NCBI RefSeq assembly: GCF_000513275.1
Contig: NZ_CBVJ010000112.1
Span: forward strand, 1-64,000
DNA from: Paenibacillus gorillae
GTDB taxonomy: Bacteria; Bacillota; Bacilli; Paenibacillales; Paenibacillaceae
Direction: 5' to 3'
Length of the DNA stretch: 64,000 bases
The notes beneath the pieces are model-generated. The model saw nothing but the letters and a program-made list of their open reading frames with translations, did no database searches and was not told the DNA's origin. Both the position numbers and the translations under genes were made by a program. Positions 25,783 to 34,797 of this stretch are shown here, one piece after another. Positions within the stretch are counted from its first letter, which is position 1, and the number at the start of each line of letters is the position of its first letter.

Positions 25783-26342
25783 GCAAAGAAGAACGGATTT
25801 TGAGGTTGAGTCAGGAACTGACCGGACAATGGACACTGCCCATCTTGTTATCGCTCGACGAGAATGGGGGCCGGTTCACTCCCCTCCAGAAGAAACTCGA
25901 CATTGTCCCTTCAAGACTCAGCGCGAATCTGAAAAAAATGGTGGCCGATGGCCTGCTTCTCCATCTTTCTCCACAAGAAAGGCGGCATCCGCTCTTGCCT
26001 GAATATGTCCTCACGGAAAAAGGAAGACTTCATCGCGAAGCTGCCAGAGCAGTCGAACTCAGTGAAGAGCAGATTGGACACGGAAGACTTTCAGACAAGC
26101 TTTGGGGTATGCCAATTCTGCTTACACTTAACTTCGAGCACGGCAGGTTTCAGGAAATCCGCCAATCGCTTGACGGCATTACACCGCGTATACTATCTGT
26201 GCGTTTGCAAAACTTTCATGATGATGGCCTGATCAGCAAACAGGTTCTTGAAGAACCTCGTCCTTCATTCCTGTACCGGCTGGAAAAGGAAGTAAAGCAG
26301 CCGGTGAAGCAGCTTTCACATGACTTGACTTCCTTGGTTTGA
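25779..26342 (+). CDS. Tandem HxlR-type transcriptional regulator
   Basis: 187 residues made of two HxlR-like winged helix-turn-helix domains in one chain. Domain one spans about 9-85 (T-G-Q-W-T-L-P-I-L-L-S-L, R-F-T-P-L-Q, L-S-A-N-L-K-K-M). Domain two spans about 100-175 (D-K-L-W-G-M-P-I-L-L-T-L, R-F-Q-E-I-R-Q, L-S-V-R-L-Q-N-F). HxlR proteins are normally about 110 residues and bind as dimers; here the dimer appears covalently fused. Translation starts at a TTG overlapping the glyoxalase stop with no separate ribosome binding site, indicating coupling. It probably represses its own operon through the palindrome at 25347. Confidence 0.82.
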   Translation: MSKEERILRLSQELTGQWTLPILLSLDENGGRFTPLQKKLDIVPSRLSANLKKMVADGLLLHLSPQERRHPLLPEYVLTEKGRLHREAARAVELSEEQIGHGRLSDKLWGMPILLTLNFEHGRFQEIRQSLDGITPRILSVRLQNFHDDGLISKQVLEEPRPSFLYRLEKEVKQPVKQLSHDLTSLV

Positions 26343-26351
26343 GAAAATCAT

Positions 26352-26371
26352 AAGGGGCTATATAGCCCCTT
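26352..26371. terminator. Palindromic terminator of the glyoxalase-HxlR operon
   Basis: A perfect 20-bp palindrome with arms AAGGGGCTAT, immediately after the HxlR stop codon. Confidence 0.6.
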
Positions 26372-26396
26372 CTCCGATTCATACCTCATCCGACCC

Positions 26397-26441
26397 TCAA
26401 AAAAACACATCGCCCAGGACAGAATGCCCTGTAGCGATGTG
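26397..26441 (-). terminator. Intrinsic terminator of the AraC-GyrI gene
   Basis: CACATCGC (26406-26413) and GCGATGTG (26434-26441) enclose a further CAGGGC-type inner stem. On the minus strand TTTTTTT follows directly. Confidence 0.8.
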
Positions 26442-26460
26442 CTTAACATGTATATTCTGA

Positions 26461-27369
26461 TTACTTTTCCTCGATACGGTACCATAACTCGCAATACTCG
26501 TAGCCATCTTGATTGGTACAGTACATCTCAAAATGACCGCCGTCCAATACATTATACTTGGAAGTTTGCACCCATTCGGAAAAGATCCGATTGCGCAAAG
26601 CACTCAAATCATACCTGCCGCTGCCATTTCCATCATTCAGTGTGGAGAACACCGCCCAAGAAGAGGCTGGAACATCTACAACGGTATACCCCTCGACCTT
26701 GCTTTCCGCCGACTTATAGCAGCCGATCAGATAAGGAAATGTAGTATGGCTTGTCACTTTGTAAGAATCGAACGCAAATACCGCTCCAAGCTCCTTGCCG
26801 AAATTGCCCTCAGCCCGCCAATCTCCGCGCAGCGACTGGCTCAATCTGTCCAACTCGCCATTCTGGCTTATATTCTGCCAAACCTCCGGGATCGATATCC
26901 CCTCTTGGTTCGCAATACTGTCCATCCCATATACATCCTCTAGACCAAATACTTGAAAAGCTTCCCGTTCCTCAATACGATAGATCATCTCGGCAACTCC
27001 CTTTAATGTAATTTGAAAGGAGAGCCGAGGATAGGCTTTCAACTGACTGCCTGCCCGGCGGGCAGAAGTTGGAGTCATTCCGTGCAGGTTCTGGAAAGCC
27101 CGTGAGAAGGATTCGGGCGTTTCGTAGCGATATTTCAACGCTATATCTGTCACTCTGTTATTCCGGTCCTGCAAGTCGAAGGCTGCCAGCGTCAGCCGTC
27201 TGCGCCTAATATATTCGGATAAAGGCAATTCGATAACAAACGAAAACATACGCTGAAACTGATAGACCGAGCAGACAGCAATTCTGGCAATCTGTTCGTA
27301 ATCAATATCCTGATCCAAGTTGTCTTCGATATAGTCGATAGCAAGGTTCATGCGTTGAAGCCAATCCAT
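26461..27369 (-). CDS. AraC-family regulator with GyrI-like effector domain
   Basis: 302 residues. An N-terminal AraC double helix-turn-helix spans about 5-105 (R-M-N-L-A-I-D-Y-I-E-D-N-L-D, then V-Y-Q-F-Q-R-M-F and Y-E-T-P-E-S-F-S-R-A-F-Q-N). A C-terminal GyrI-like binding domain spans about 135-300. The arrangement is that of Rob/BltR-like multidrug-responsive activators. ATG 27369 has AGGAGG upstream. It is divergent from the aldo-keto reductase gene across a region with a CTGTACA/TGTACAG dyad, so that gene is a plausible target. Confidence 0.85.
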   Translation of the reverse strand: MDWLQRMNLAIDYIEDNLDQDIDYEQIARIAVCSVYQFQRMFSFVIELPLSEYIRRRRLTLAAFDLQDRNNRVTDIALKYRYETPESFSRAFQNLHGMTPTSARRAGSQLKAYPRLSFQITLKGVAEMIYRIEEREAFQVFGLEDVYGMDSIANQEGISIPEVWQNISQNGELDRLSQSLRGDWRAEGNFGKELGAVFAFDSYKVTSHTTFPYLIGCYKSAESKVEGYTVVDVPASSWAVFSTLNDGNGSGRYDLSALRNRIFSEWVQTSKYNVLDGGHFEMYCTNQDGYEYCELWYRIEEK

Positions 27370-27562
27370 TGCGTTCCCTCCTTTCATTAGGAGCTTATCA
27401 TTCTGGAGTTACAAAGGCCTGACAATCCATGCAATAAAAAGACAGCTGTCAAACTTCCTGAAAGCGGCATTTACAATAATATATCGAATCGGAAGCTTTC
27501 CAGCAACGCCACCTCACAAAACTTAAAGGCTTAAAGATAGTTTGGACAAATAGGCAAGGAAT

Positions 27563-27589
27563 CTGTACAAATGAACTACAGGTGTACAG
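27563..27589. promoter_or_regulatory. CTGTACA/TGTACAG dyad in divergent promoter region
   Basis: CTGTACA (27563-27569) and TGTACAG (27583-27589) are perfect 7-base inverted arms separated by 13 bp, midway between the AraC-GyrI gene and the aldo-keto reductase gene. They are a candidate operator for either. The rest of 27370-27682 holds nothing else recognised. Confidence 0.45.
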
Positions 27590-27682
27590 AGCATTTCCTT
27601 CATAATGAATTCATAGCCAGCCAACATAGAACAAGCAATATGGTCTGGTCTTCACATTAAACTTATCGGAGGTATCGTTTCT

Positions 27683-28738
27683 ATGAAATATCATACACTT
27701 GGAAATACGGGGCTGCTGGTATCAGAACTCGCACTAGGCACCATGACATTCAGCAGCGGACAAGGGGTTTATAAGCATATAGGCAATGTGGGACAAGCTG
27801 GAGCCGATGAACTGGTAAAAGCAAGCTTCGATGCCGGCATCAATTTCTTCGATACGGCAGATGTCTACTCCGATGGAGAAAGTGAAAGTACGTTGGGACA
27901 ATCATTCCGCAATCTGGGAATTCCTCGCAAGGATATCGTGCTGGCTAGTAAAGTCTACACCCGCATGGGGCCAGGAAGAAACGATGTCGGCGCTTCCCGC
28001 AAGCATATTATGGACGGAGTTGAAGCCAGCTTGAAGCGGCTGAACACGGACTATCTCGATTTGTATCAAATTCATGCCAACGATTCCGTTACACCTGTAG
28101 AAGAAACGATGCGTGCACTACATGATCTGGTGACCCAAGGCAAGGTCCGTTACATCGGAGTCTCCAACTGGCAAGCATGGAAAATCGCTAAAGCGCTTGG
28201 TGTATCTGACAACAAAAACTTGAACCGTTTCGCATCGCTGCAAGCTTATTATTCGCTGGCAGGCCGTGATCTGGAGCGTGAATTAGTTCCATTACTGGAG
28301 GCCGAAAAGATGGGCCTGCTGGTATGGAGTCCACTGGCTGGCGGTATCTTGTCTGGACGCTTCACACGCGAGAATCAGAATCCTTCCGGCTCGCGCCGTA
28401 CTGATTTCGATTTTCCGATTGTAGATAAAGCAAGGGTATGGAATATTGTTGATGTACTACAACCAATTGCCGAAGCCCACGGAGTCAGCCCCGCGCGAAT
28501 CGCTCTTGCTTGGCTGCTCTCCAAGCCGGTCGTGACCTCAGTTATTATTGGAGCAAAACGTTTGGATCAGTTGAACGACAATCTGGCTGCTGCTGAACTG
28601 GTGCTTTATCCAGATGAAATTCGACAGCTTGATGAAGTCAGCACCTTGCCACGAGAATATCCGGGTTGGATGCTGGATACCCAGGGAGCAGATCGACTCC
28701 AGCCGATCGATCTATGGGAGAACGTTACTGGCAATTAA
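27683..28738 (+). CDS. Aldo/keto reductase
   Basis: 351 residues, (beta/alpha)8 NADPH-dependent oxidoreductase. The catalytic tetrad region is visible as F-F-D-T-A-D-V-Y (Asp and Tyr), a lysine in V-L-A-S-K-V-Y and a histidine in Y-Q-I-H-A-N-D. The cofactor phosphate-binding end is V-I-I-G-A-K-R-L-D-Q-L. It resembles the YajO/potassium-channel-beta-like group that reduces aldehydes and ketones. ATG 27683 follows GGAGG. Neighbours on both sides are AraC-type regulators, one divergent (26461) and one downstream (28940). Confidence 0.9.
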   Translation: MKYHTLGNTGLLVSELALGTMTFSSGQGVYKHIGNVGQAGADELVKASFDAGINFFDTADVYSDGESESTLGQSFRNLGIPRKDIVLASKVYTRMGPGRNDVGASRKHIMDGVEASLKRLNTDYLDLYQIHANDSVTPVEETMRALHDLVTQGKVRYIGVSNWQAWKIAKALGVSDNKNLNRFASLQAYYSLAGRDLERELVPLLEAEKMGLLVWSPLAGGILSGRFTRENQNPSGSRRTDFDFPIVDKARVWNIVDVLQPIAEAHGVSPARIALAWLLSKPVVTSVIIGAKRLDQLNDNLAAAELVLYPDEIRQLDEVSTLPREYPGWMLDTQGADRLQPIDLWENVTGN

Positions 28739-28822
28739 GGGTTTAACTATTTCAGAAGAAAGATATTACTTCGAGGATTCATTTACGGAAAGCTGTAGTT
28801 TTCCCTCTCAAGAAACCAATAT

Positions 28823-28854
28823 GCAGGAGAACGTTTATCGTTTCTCCTGCTTTT
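28823..28854 (+). terminator. Intrinsic terminator after the reductase gene
   Basis: GCAGGAGAA and TTTCTCCTGC pair across a short loop and are followed by TTTT. Confidence 0.75.
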
Positions 28855-28939
28855 CCCGTCCTTTTCGAAACAGCCTTAATAAGTGTCCGTGGATTGTTGA
28901 AGAATAAGGCATAATGCTGAATGATCGGAGGTCTCTCCC

Positions 28940-29887
28940 ATATCTATATCTTCTCTCGATAAAAAGATTGCCCAGCAGCAACAAGAGCTGGCAGAGATCA
29001 TTTCCAAGCATACCCAGACAGACGGAACGCATCGCACAGCCATTCCGTCCTTGTTCCTGATCCGCGCCGCCTCTTTGTCGGAGCCCGTGTATACTTTATT
29101 CGAGCCTGCACTTTGCATCATCGCCCAGGGCGCAAAGCTGATTAGTCTGGAGCAGGTCAATTATCGCTATGATCCGGCCTCATACCTGGTAGCGTCCCTT
29201 CAACTGCCCATAGTAGGCCAGATTCTAGAGGCTTCCTCTGAATTGCCTTATTTAAGTGTGCAGCTTAGCTTTAACTTCGCGCAAATTCTAGATATCATTC
29301 AGGACTTTGACCCTGTCCATAATGAGCCAAGCAAACAGTCAAGGTATGGCATGGCGGTAAACCGGACGAATACCTTGCTGCTGGATGCAGTTCTGCGTCT
29401 CGTTCGTCTCTTGGATACACCTGAAGATATTCCGATCCTTGCTCCTTTAATCATCAGGGAGCTTCTCTACCGAGTCCTTAAGGATGAGCAAGGATCGATT
29501 GTAAAACAGTTTGTCATCTCCGGCAGCCAAGCACAGCGGGTTGCCGATGTCATTGAGTATATCAAGCAAAACTACGATCAACCGCTGAATATTGCTCAAT
29601 TGGCCAAACAAGTAAATATGAGTGTGTCCTCTCTTCATTACTACTTCAAAGAATTTACGGCGATGAGCCCGCTTCAATATCAGAAAAAGCTTCGGCTGCA
29701 GGAAGCTCGCCGCCTCCTGCTCTCCGGTGCCCCTGAGGCCGCCGATGTCGCATATACCGTTGGATATGAGAGTCCCTCGCAGTTCAGCAGAGAGTACGCC
29801 CGCATGTTCGGATTGCCCCCGATCAGCGATCTCGCTAAGCTGCGCCAAATTCTTGGCGGTGATTCTGTAACGATTAAGACCGAATAA
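28940..29887 (+). CDS. AraC-family regulator with AraC_N domain; no canonical start codon
   Basis: Up to 315 residues. An N-terminal AraC_N effector domain (T-A-I-P-S-L-F-L-I-R-A then E-P-A-L-C-I-I-A-Q-G) is followed by a C-terminal double helix-turn-helix (P-L-N-I-A-Q-L-A-K-Q-V-N-M-S and V-G-Y-E-S-P-S-Q-F-S-R-E-Y). Family homology begins well before the first canonical start (TTG 29051). The only ribosome binding site, GGAGG at 28927-28931, is 8 nt before an in-frame ATA at 28940, from which the expected N-terminus (L-D-K-K-I-A-Q-Q-Q-Q-E-L) reads. Either ATA is used or a start codon has been lost or misread. These regulators commonly control an adjacent reductase; here the aldo-keto reductase. 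Confidence 0.75.
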   Translation: MSISSLDKKIAQQQQELAEIISKHTQTDGTHRTAIPSLFLIRAASLSEPVYTLFEPALCIIAQGAKLISLEQVNYRYDPASYLVASLQLPIVGQILEASSELPYLSVQLSFNFAQILDIIQDFDPVHNEPSKQSRYGMAVNRTNTLLLDAVLRLVRLLDTPEDIPILAPLIIRELLYRVLKDEQGSIVKQFVISGSQAQRVADVIEYIKQNYDQPLNIAQLAKQVNMSVSSLHYYFKEFTAMSPLQYQKKLRLQEARRLLLSGAPEAADVAYTVGYESPSQFSREYARMFGLPPISDLAKLRQILGGDSVTIKTE

Positions 29888-29926
29888 TAATGCTGTGAGA
29901 ATCATCCACGCTTGATACTTGACGAC

Positions 29927-29979
29927 CAAACAACCCGCAAGGAGACATTTCCAAGAAGTGTCTCTTTGCGGGTTGTTTG
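29927..29979 (+). terminator. Intrinsic terminator
   Basis: CAAACAACCCGCAA (29927-29940) pairs with TTGCGGGTTGTTTG (29966-29979), with an inner GAGACA/TGTCTC stem. It is a long near-perfect hairpin that could work in both directions. Confidence 0.75.
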
Positions 29980-30111
29980 ATTTGAAGACCATTATGGAAC
30001 CATTGCCATGGCTCATACTTATATGCGTAATATTGAACATCATTTCCGCAATGCAGTACCTTACATATTTTAGGAAAAATTGAAATAATGCAAGTAAAGG
30101 GAGGGATCCAT

Positions 30112-32128
30112 TTGGGGAGGAAAAAAACGATTCATCGTATTGTTTGTAGCATTGGCCGCTGTCATTTTACTGCTATGGCGATTTCCTGACTTTCAGAATT
30201 TAGGCAGCAGAGAGAGTAAAGCAGGCTGGCTGCTGGAACCAAAGTTCGAGGTTAAACTTCACAGAGAACTTGTCTATGCTAACAAATCAAATTATCAAGG
30301 CAAAGAAGAAGCGCTGGCACTCGATCTGTACGAGCCTATCCAGAAAGGAACCACAGCTCGTCCCCTCATTGTGTTTATTCATGGCGGAGGCTTTAATTCG
30401 GGGGATAAGCGGGACGCAAAGGCCATATCTGAAGAATGGGCAAGCCGCGGATATGTCGTAGCCTCCGTCAATTATCGGCTTCGGCCAAATCTTCAGTCTG
30501 ATATGGAAGGAACGATAGCAGATGCACTCGAGGACGTTGGTGATGCCGTCGGCTGGCTTAATCAGCAGCAGGATACCTACCGTATCGACACCCGCACCAC
30601 GGCAATTGGCGGAGATTCGGCAGGAGGCGTACTGGCCGTAGAGTTCGCTAACCAGCATGGGACAACGCCCCAGGATGCTGCTCAGTTGTTCGCGGTAGTT
30701 GATATTTATGGCCCCGCATTGATTAGTACCATTCATGAACAATTTCCCGCATCGATTATTATTCATGGAACAGCCGATACGACGGTCCCTTATAACCAAA
30801 GCTTGCTCCTGTCCGAGCGTTTAAGCAAGGCGGGTATTAATCAGCAGATGATTACACTGGAGGGTGGCGGACATAACTATCAGGACTCTAAATACTGGGA
30901 TCAGGTTGTGCAATCGACCGTCAGCTTCTTGCATAACGCCATTACGGCCTCCAAACAATCTCTCCTGCCTGCACAGATTGAGATTCAAGCTTTCGCTGGC
31001 GATGTTGCCAATGTATCACTGGTCAAGCAAGGGCAGCAATCCCATACAAACCTCAAACTAAAGACCACCTTGCCGAGGGGCTGGAAGCTCGCAAAGCCGG
31101 AATCCTCTGATAAGCAATCCGAGGTCCAGATTGAAATCCCTGCAAATACAAAAGCAGGGCTTTATCCGATACTGCTGCGTACGAATGCTGCTTCTGCGCC
31201 GTTAGCTGCATATGTTCATGTCCGTGAACCACTCGGCTTTACACGAACGCCTTTCTTCGATCAAGTGAGCGGGCAGGTACACACTCGTATAGACATAGTT
31301 AATCTGTCCCCCCGCTCGCTGCAGGGCAAATGGAGCTTACACAGCCTCGAATCTAAGGAAAATCATCACAGTTCCTATTCGCTGGATGCCATCCAGCCCA
31401 ATCAAAAGATCAGCACGACACTGCCCTTCTATTCGGATGAACCGGAAGCGGCCGTAGTTACAGATGGTACAGGAGCTGTATTGCAGGAAACCTCCCTTAT
31501 CACCTACACCTATGTTGCGGAAAAACAGAAACAGCCGCTCACCATTGACGGTTCACTCGAAGAGTGGAATCTATCCCATCCGTTTCCGCTCAATCGTCAG
31601 TCTCAGCTGCGTATACAGGATTATAGCAGCCCGGACAATTTTGGCGGGCAAGGCTGGATTTCGTGGGACAAGGATCATGTATACCTTGCTGTACAAATGA
31701 AAGACGAGCACCACGTACAGCGCGAAGCACCGTTTAACATCTATTTGGGTGACAGCTTGCAGTTTTCTTTTCGAGTTACCAACGAGTCAGGGAGCTTCCT
31801 AGGCGTTCATGAATTTGGAGCTGCGCTCCACGATAACGGCTCCCCCATGACTTTCCGCTGGCTGAGCCCGCCGTCCTTCAAGGTTGGGGAGATTGACGAT
31901 TTAAAGACAGGCATCCGCCACAAGGATGGAACAACCACCTATGAGCTGGCGCTGCCTTGGGAGGAACTAGGTGTTACCGAACCTTTAGAGGGACAACAGT
32001 TGAAATTCTCCCTGCTGGTCAACAACAATGATGGCCAGGGCCGTATGGGTTGGATCGAATATAACAGCGGAATAGGCTACAAGGATGCCGATGCATTCGG
32101 CGACTTGTTTTTGGTCAGCAGCCGCTAA
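30112..32128 (+). CDS. Secreted alpha/beta-hydrolase esterase with CBM9-like domain; start disrupted by an extra A
   Basis: About 671 residues once one base is removed from the A7 run at 30121-30127. TTG 30112 with AAAGGGAGG upstream then gives M-G-R-K-K-R-F-I-V-L-F-V-A-L, a membrane-anchor signal; as written the frame opens only at TTG 30140. The hydrolase domain (about 40-290) has the oxyanion motif H-G-G-G-F and nucleophile elbow G-G-D-S-A-G-G of BD-FAE/HSL-type esterases. A beta-rich linker (about 300-460) follows. The C-terminal segment (about 470-670) begins I-D-G-S-L-E-E-W, typical of CBM9-like carbohydrate-binding domains. It probably deacylates a polysaccharide at the cell surface. 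Confidence 0.8.
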
Positions 32129-32179
32129 GGGGAAGGTGCTGCATTCGGCGAATTTGCTCTCGCAGAGAAAGAATAATCA

Positions 32180-32226
32180 AAAAAAGACAGGAGGCCTCTC
32201 ATAAAAGAGGGCTTCCAGCCTTTTTT
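32180..32226. terminator. Bidirectional terminator of the GGCTGGAAGC family
   Basis: A hairpin with arms around GGAGGCCTCT and AGAGGGCTTCC, flanked by A-rich and T-rich tracts, between the convergent esterase and binding-protein genes. Its 3' arm GCTTCCAGCCTTTTTT is shared with the hairpin at 46416. Confidence 0.7.
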
Positions 32227-32265
32227 ATACTCACATCAATGTAGGGGAGATCACCCGCAGGTCTT

Positions 32266-33592
32266 TTATTCGTTCAAATAGGTGGTGGCCCGATTTTGGA
32301 TAAGCTTAGCTGCTTCCTCCGGAGACTTCTGACCGCTGAAATAAGCGAGAGATTCCTCCCCCACGATAGCAATTACTTTTCCGTCAAGAGTCGAGTCTTG
32401 ATCTGCATGGTCCAGAAGTTGAATAAACCGATCAAACTCTTCGTCCTCTGCCCGAACGGTTTGGCCGTCAGGCAGCTGGTAGGAGCCCGTTTTAACTTTC
32501 TCCTTAATCTCTTCCAGCTTCTGTTTATTCACCGATTTGAGCAGCGAGAACCCGCCGCGTTCCGGCATTGACTGTCCCTCTTCAGATAGCATAAAGCTGA
32601 GCAGCTTCCCTGCCTCCTCCTGCGAGGGCGTGTTCGCCCGAACGGCAAACCTAGAGGTCGTGATGATCCGCATTGCTCCCGACTGCTCTGTGCTGTGCGG
32701 TTTTTGCATAAATCGAGGATTGTCAAATACACTATGTGTCTCGTTTATGACGTCGACTGGATCACGCAATACAACTGAATAAAATAATTGTTTATCGTTC
32801 TCTGCCGACTCTGTAGTCATCAGGCCGTCGTCGAACATGCTCTTCACCTGTTTCATCAGGGCCACAAACTCGGGAGAATCGAACTTGGCTTTTTTCGCCG
32901 CCTTATCCACATATAAGCTGTAATTGTCCACCGTCATTTCCTGCATCAGCATATCCGGCGTATAATCAGACATTGCATGCAGGCCATCCTTTCCTTGAAT
33001 CAACGGCTTGACCACATTTGCAAAGTTCTGCCATGTCCAGGTTTGCTCATTAATGGCGGCGTCCTTGAGCAGCTTGCCATCCCCAATGAACGTCCTTAAG
33101 TAAAATCCGGACGGAATCGAATAGGTTCCACCTTGTTGATTGTTGCCCTTCAATACATTCATCTGTATATTGTCTTGCTTCAGAGTATCATCTTGGCTGA
33201 GCAAAGTATCCAAGTTAAGAAGAAGCCCCTTCTCGATATACTGATCCTCGGGCAGTTCTGAATTATCCATAACATCCGGGCCTTTCCCGGATAATAATGC
33301 CGTATTTATCGACTTCCTGTATTCCTCAAAATCCTCACTTTTTATTTCTTCTCCGGCCTGCTTTTTAGCCTGTATCTGCAGATCGATGTCAGGATATTTT
33401 GCCTCGAACTTTTTTCTCCAACGCTTCATAATAGGGCGTAGTCTGCATAACAGACAGCGTAAGAACGGTTTTTCCGTCTTGTGTTACTATTTTTTCTTCT
33501 TTCTTGGCCGCTCCGCCGCCACTGCTGCAAGCAGACATAATCATTAACATGAGAACTGCCAATATCATTGTTATACTGAATCTTTTGTTCAT
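32266..33592 (-). pseudogene. ABC sugar-binding lipoprotein, single-base frameshift
   Basis: From ATG 33592 (GGAGAGG upstream) the N-terminus is a lipoprotein signal (M-L-M-I-M-S-A-C-S-S-G). At an A6 run on the coding strand (33410-33415) the frame shifts; with five A's it reads on as A-L-E-K-K-F-E-A-K-Y-P-D-I-D, the standard strand of family 1 solute-binding proteins, through to residue 441. The rest is intact. It is the last gene of a minus-strand operon of two sugar permeases and an HlyD-like protein, apparently governed by the two-component pair upstream. A sequencing indel is likely. Confidence 0.82.
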
Positions 33593-33622
33593 CGTTTGTA
33601 CCTCTCCGCTTTGTAATGTTAT

Positions 33623-34780
33623 TTATTCTAGACGAATTCGGTTCCCGTCCTGCAGCGGCTCGCTGCTTTCCAAGATGATCATCTCCCCTTCATACAGGCG
33701 ATCCTTAGAAATCATCGTCTCCTGTTCCGTTTCCTCACTAGTCTCAATCGGAACTTTTCGGGCTACAAACACATTGCCCAAAGCCCCCCGTTGCTGTTCC
33801 ACCTTGAGAATAAAGCGACTTTCCCCTTCCCGATGAATCGCCTCATTTGGCACAAGCCATCCCTTTCCGGACGATACCCGCTCCAGCTTGACCGTAACCT
33901 GCTCACCCCCTTTCAGATCAGTATCAGCCACATGAATGCGCAACTGCTTCTGCCTGACTACGCCTGCTCCGGAGCCGCCATTCGACGATTCGTCAGTTTG
34001 AGAACTCGCATCGCTTATCTCAACAATTATGCCCTTCAGTGAACGGGCCGGCTGCTCCCCCTCAGCCGCGATTTTCATATCAATCGATTGTTTGACCGCA
34101 AGACTGAAGCGATCAAGGAGCTTCCCATCAGCAATAATATTCAGCCCATAACCTAAGTCAAGGTTGGAGACCACTAGGTCTGGCTGGCCGGTGGCAGCAA
34201 GGCCTTCTACTGCGTTTAATTTCATCACAATTCCGTTAAACGGGGCGGTCAGTTCTTTTTGCCGGTTCAACTGGTCCCGCAGCTCATCGATTTTACGCTG
34301 TTGCACCAATATATCAATATTGCGCGTTTCCAAATCGCGTCTAGCCTCCCGAACAGCAGATTCATCTCCGTTGACAACCGATAGTTTAAATTGATCCTGC
34401 ACGTTCTCCAGCGCGATAGATTGCTTCTTCAATTGAGCAATCTCGTCCTCCAGTTCCCTTTCGGCTGAAGAACTGTCATATAGGACAAGCTTCTGTCCTT
34501 TCTTGACTGCCTGCCCTTTCTTAACAAGAACTTGCCGAACCCTCCAGCCTGCCGGGTTGGACAGCTCCACCTGATTAACCGGCTGTAATACACCACTGCT
34601 TTCCAGCTTATAACTGACTCCTCCGCTCTCCGCCTGCTTCGTACTTACCTTCGGCAAAGTAACCGACTGCAGCGTATTGCTGAATAAAGTAAAAAACAGC
34701 AGTGCTCCCAGCAGCAAAAGCAACAGCACCGATATCCATTTTTTTCGTTTACGATCAACCTGCTCCTGTGACAGCTCCAT
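33623..34780 (-). CDS. HlyD/RND-type membrane-fusion (adaptor) protein
   Basis: 385 residues. One N-terminal membrane helix (about 15-35) is followed by a barrel-sandwich half (G-W-R-V-R-Q-V-L-V-K-K-G-Q-A-V-K-K-G-Q), a coiled-coil hairpin (about 125-195, rich in E, L, R, Q) and the returning half (L-T-A-P-F-N-G-I-V-M-K-L). A C-terminal beta domain ends W-L-V-P-N-E-A-I. In Gram-positives such proteins normally work with MacB/YknYZ-like exporters. Here it sits between two sugar-import permeases (17 bp upstream) and a binding protein, with no exporter present. It may stabilise or regulate the importer, or the operon may be a recent assembly. Confidence 0.83.
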   Translation of the reverse strand: MELSQEQVDRKRKKWISVLLLLLLGALLFFTLFSNTLQSVTLPKVSTKQAESGGVSYKLESSGVLQPVNQVELSNPAGWRVRQVLVKKGQAVKKGQKLVLYDSSSAERELEDEIAQLKKQSIALENVQDQFKLSVVNGDESAVREARRDLETRNIDILVQQRKIDELRDQLNRQKELTAPFNGIVMKLNAVEGLAATGQPDLVVSNLDLGYGLNIIADGKLLDRFSLAVKQSIDMKIAAEGEQPARSLKGIIVEISDASSQTDESSNGGSGAGVVRQKQLRIHVADTDLKGGEQVTVKLERVSSGKGWLVPNEAIHREGESRFILKVEQQRGALGNVFVARKVPIETSEETEQETMISKDRLYEGEMIILESSEPLQDGNRIRLE

Positions 34781-34797
34781 ATGCTTTGCCTTCTCCT

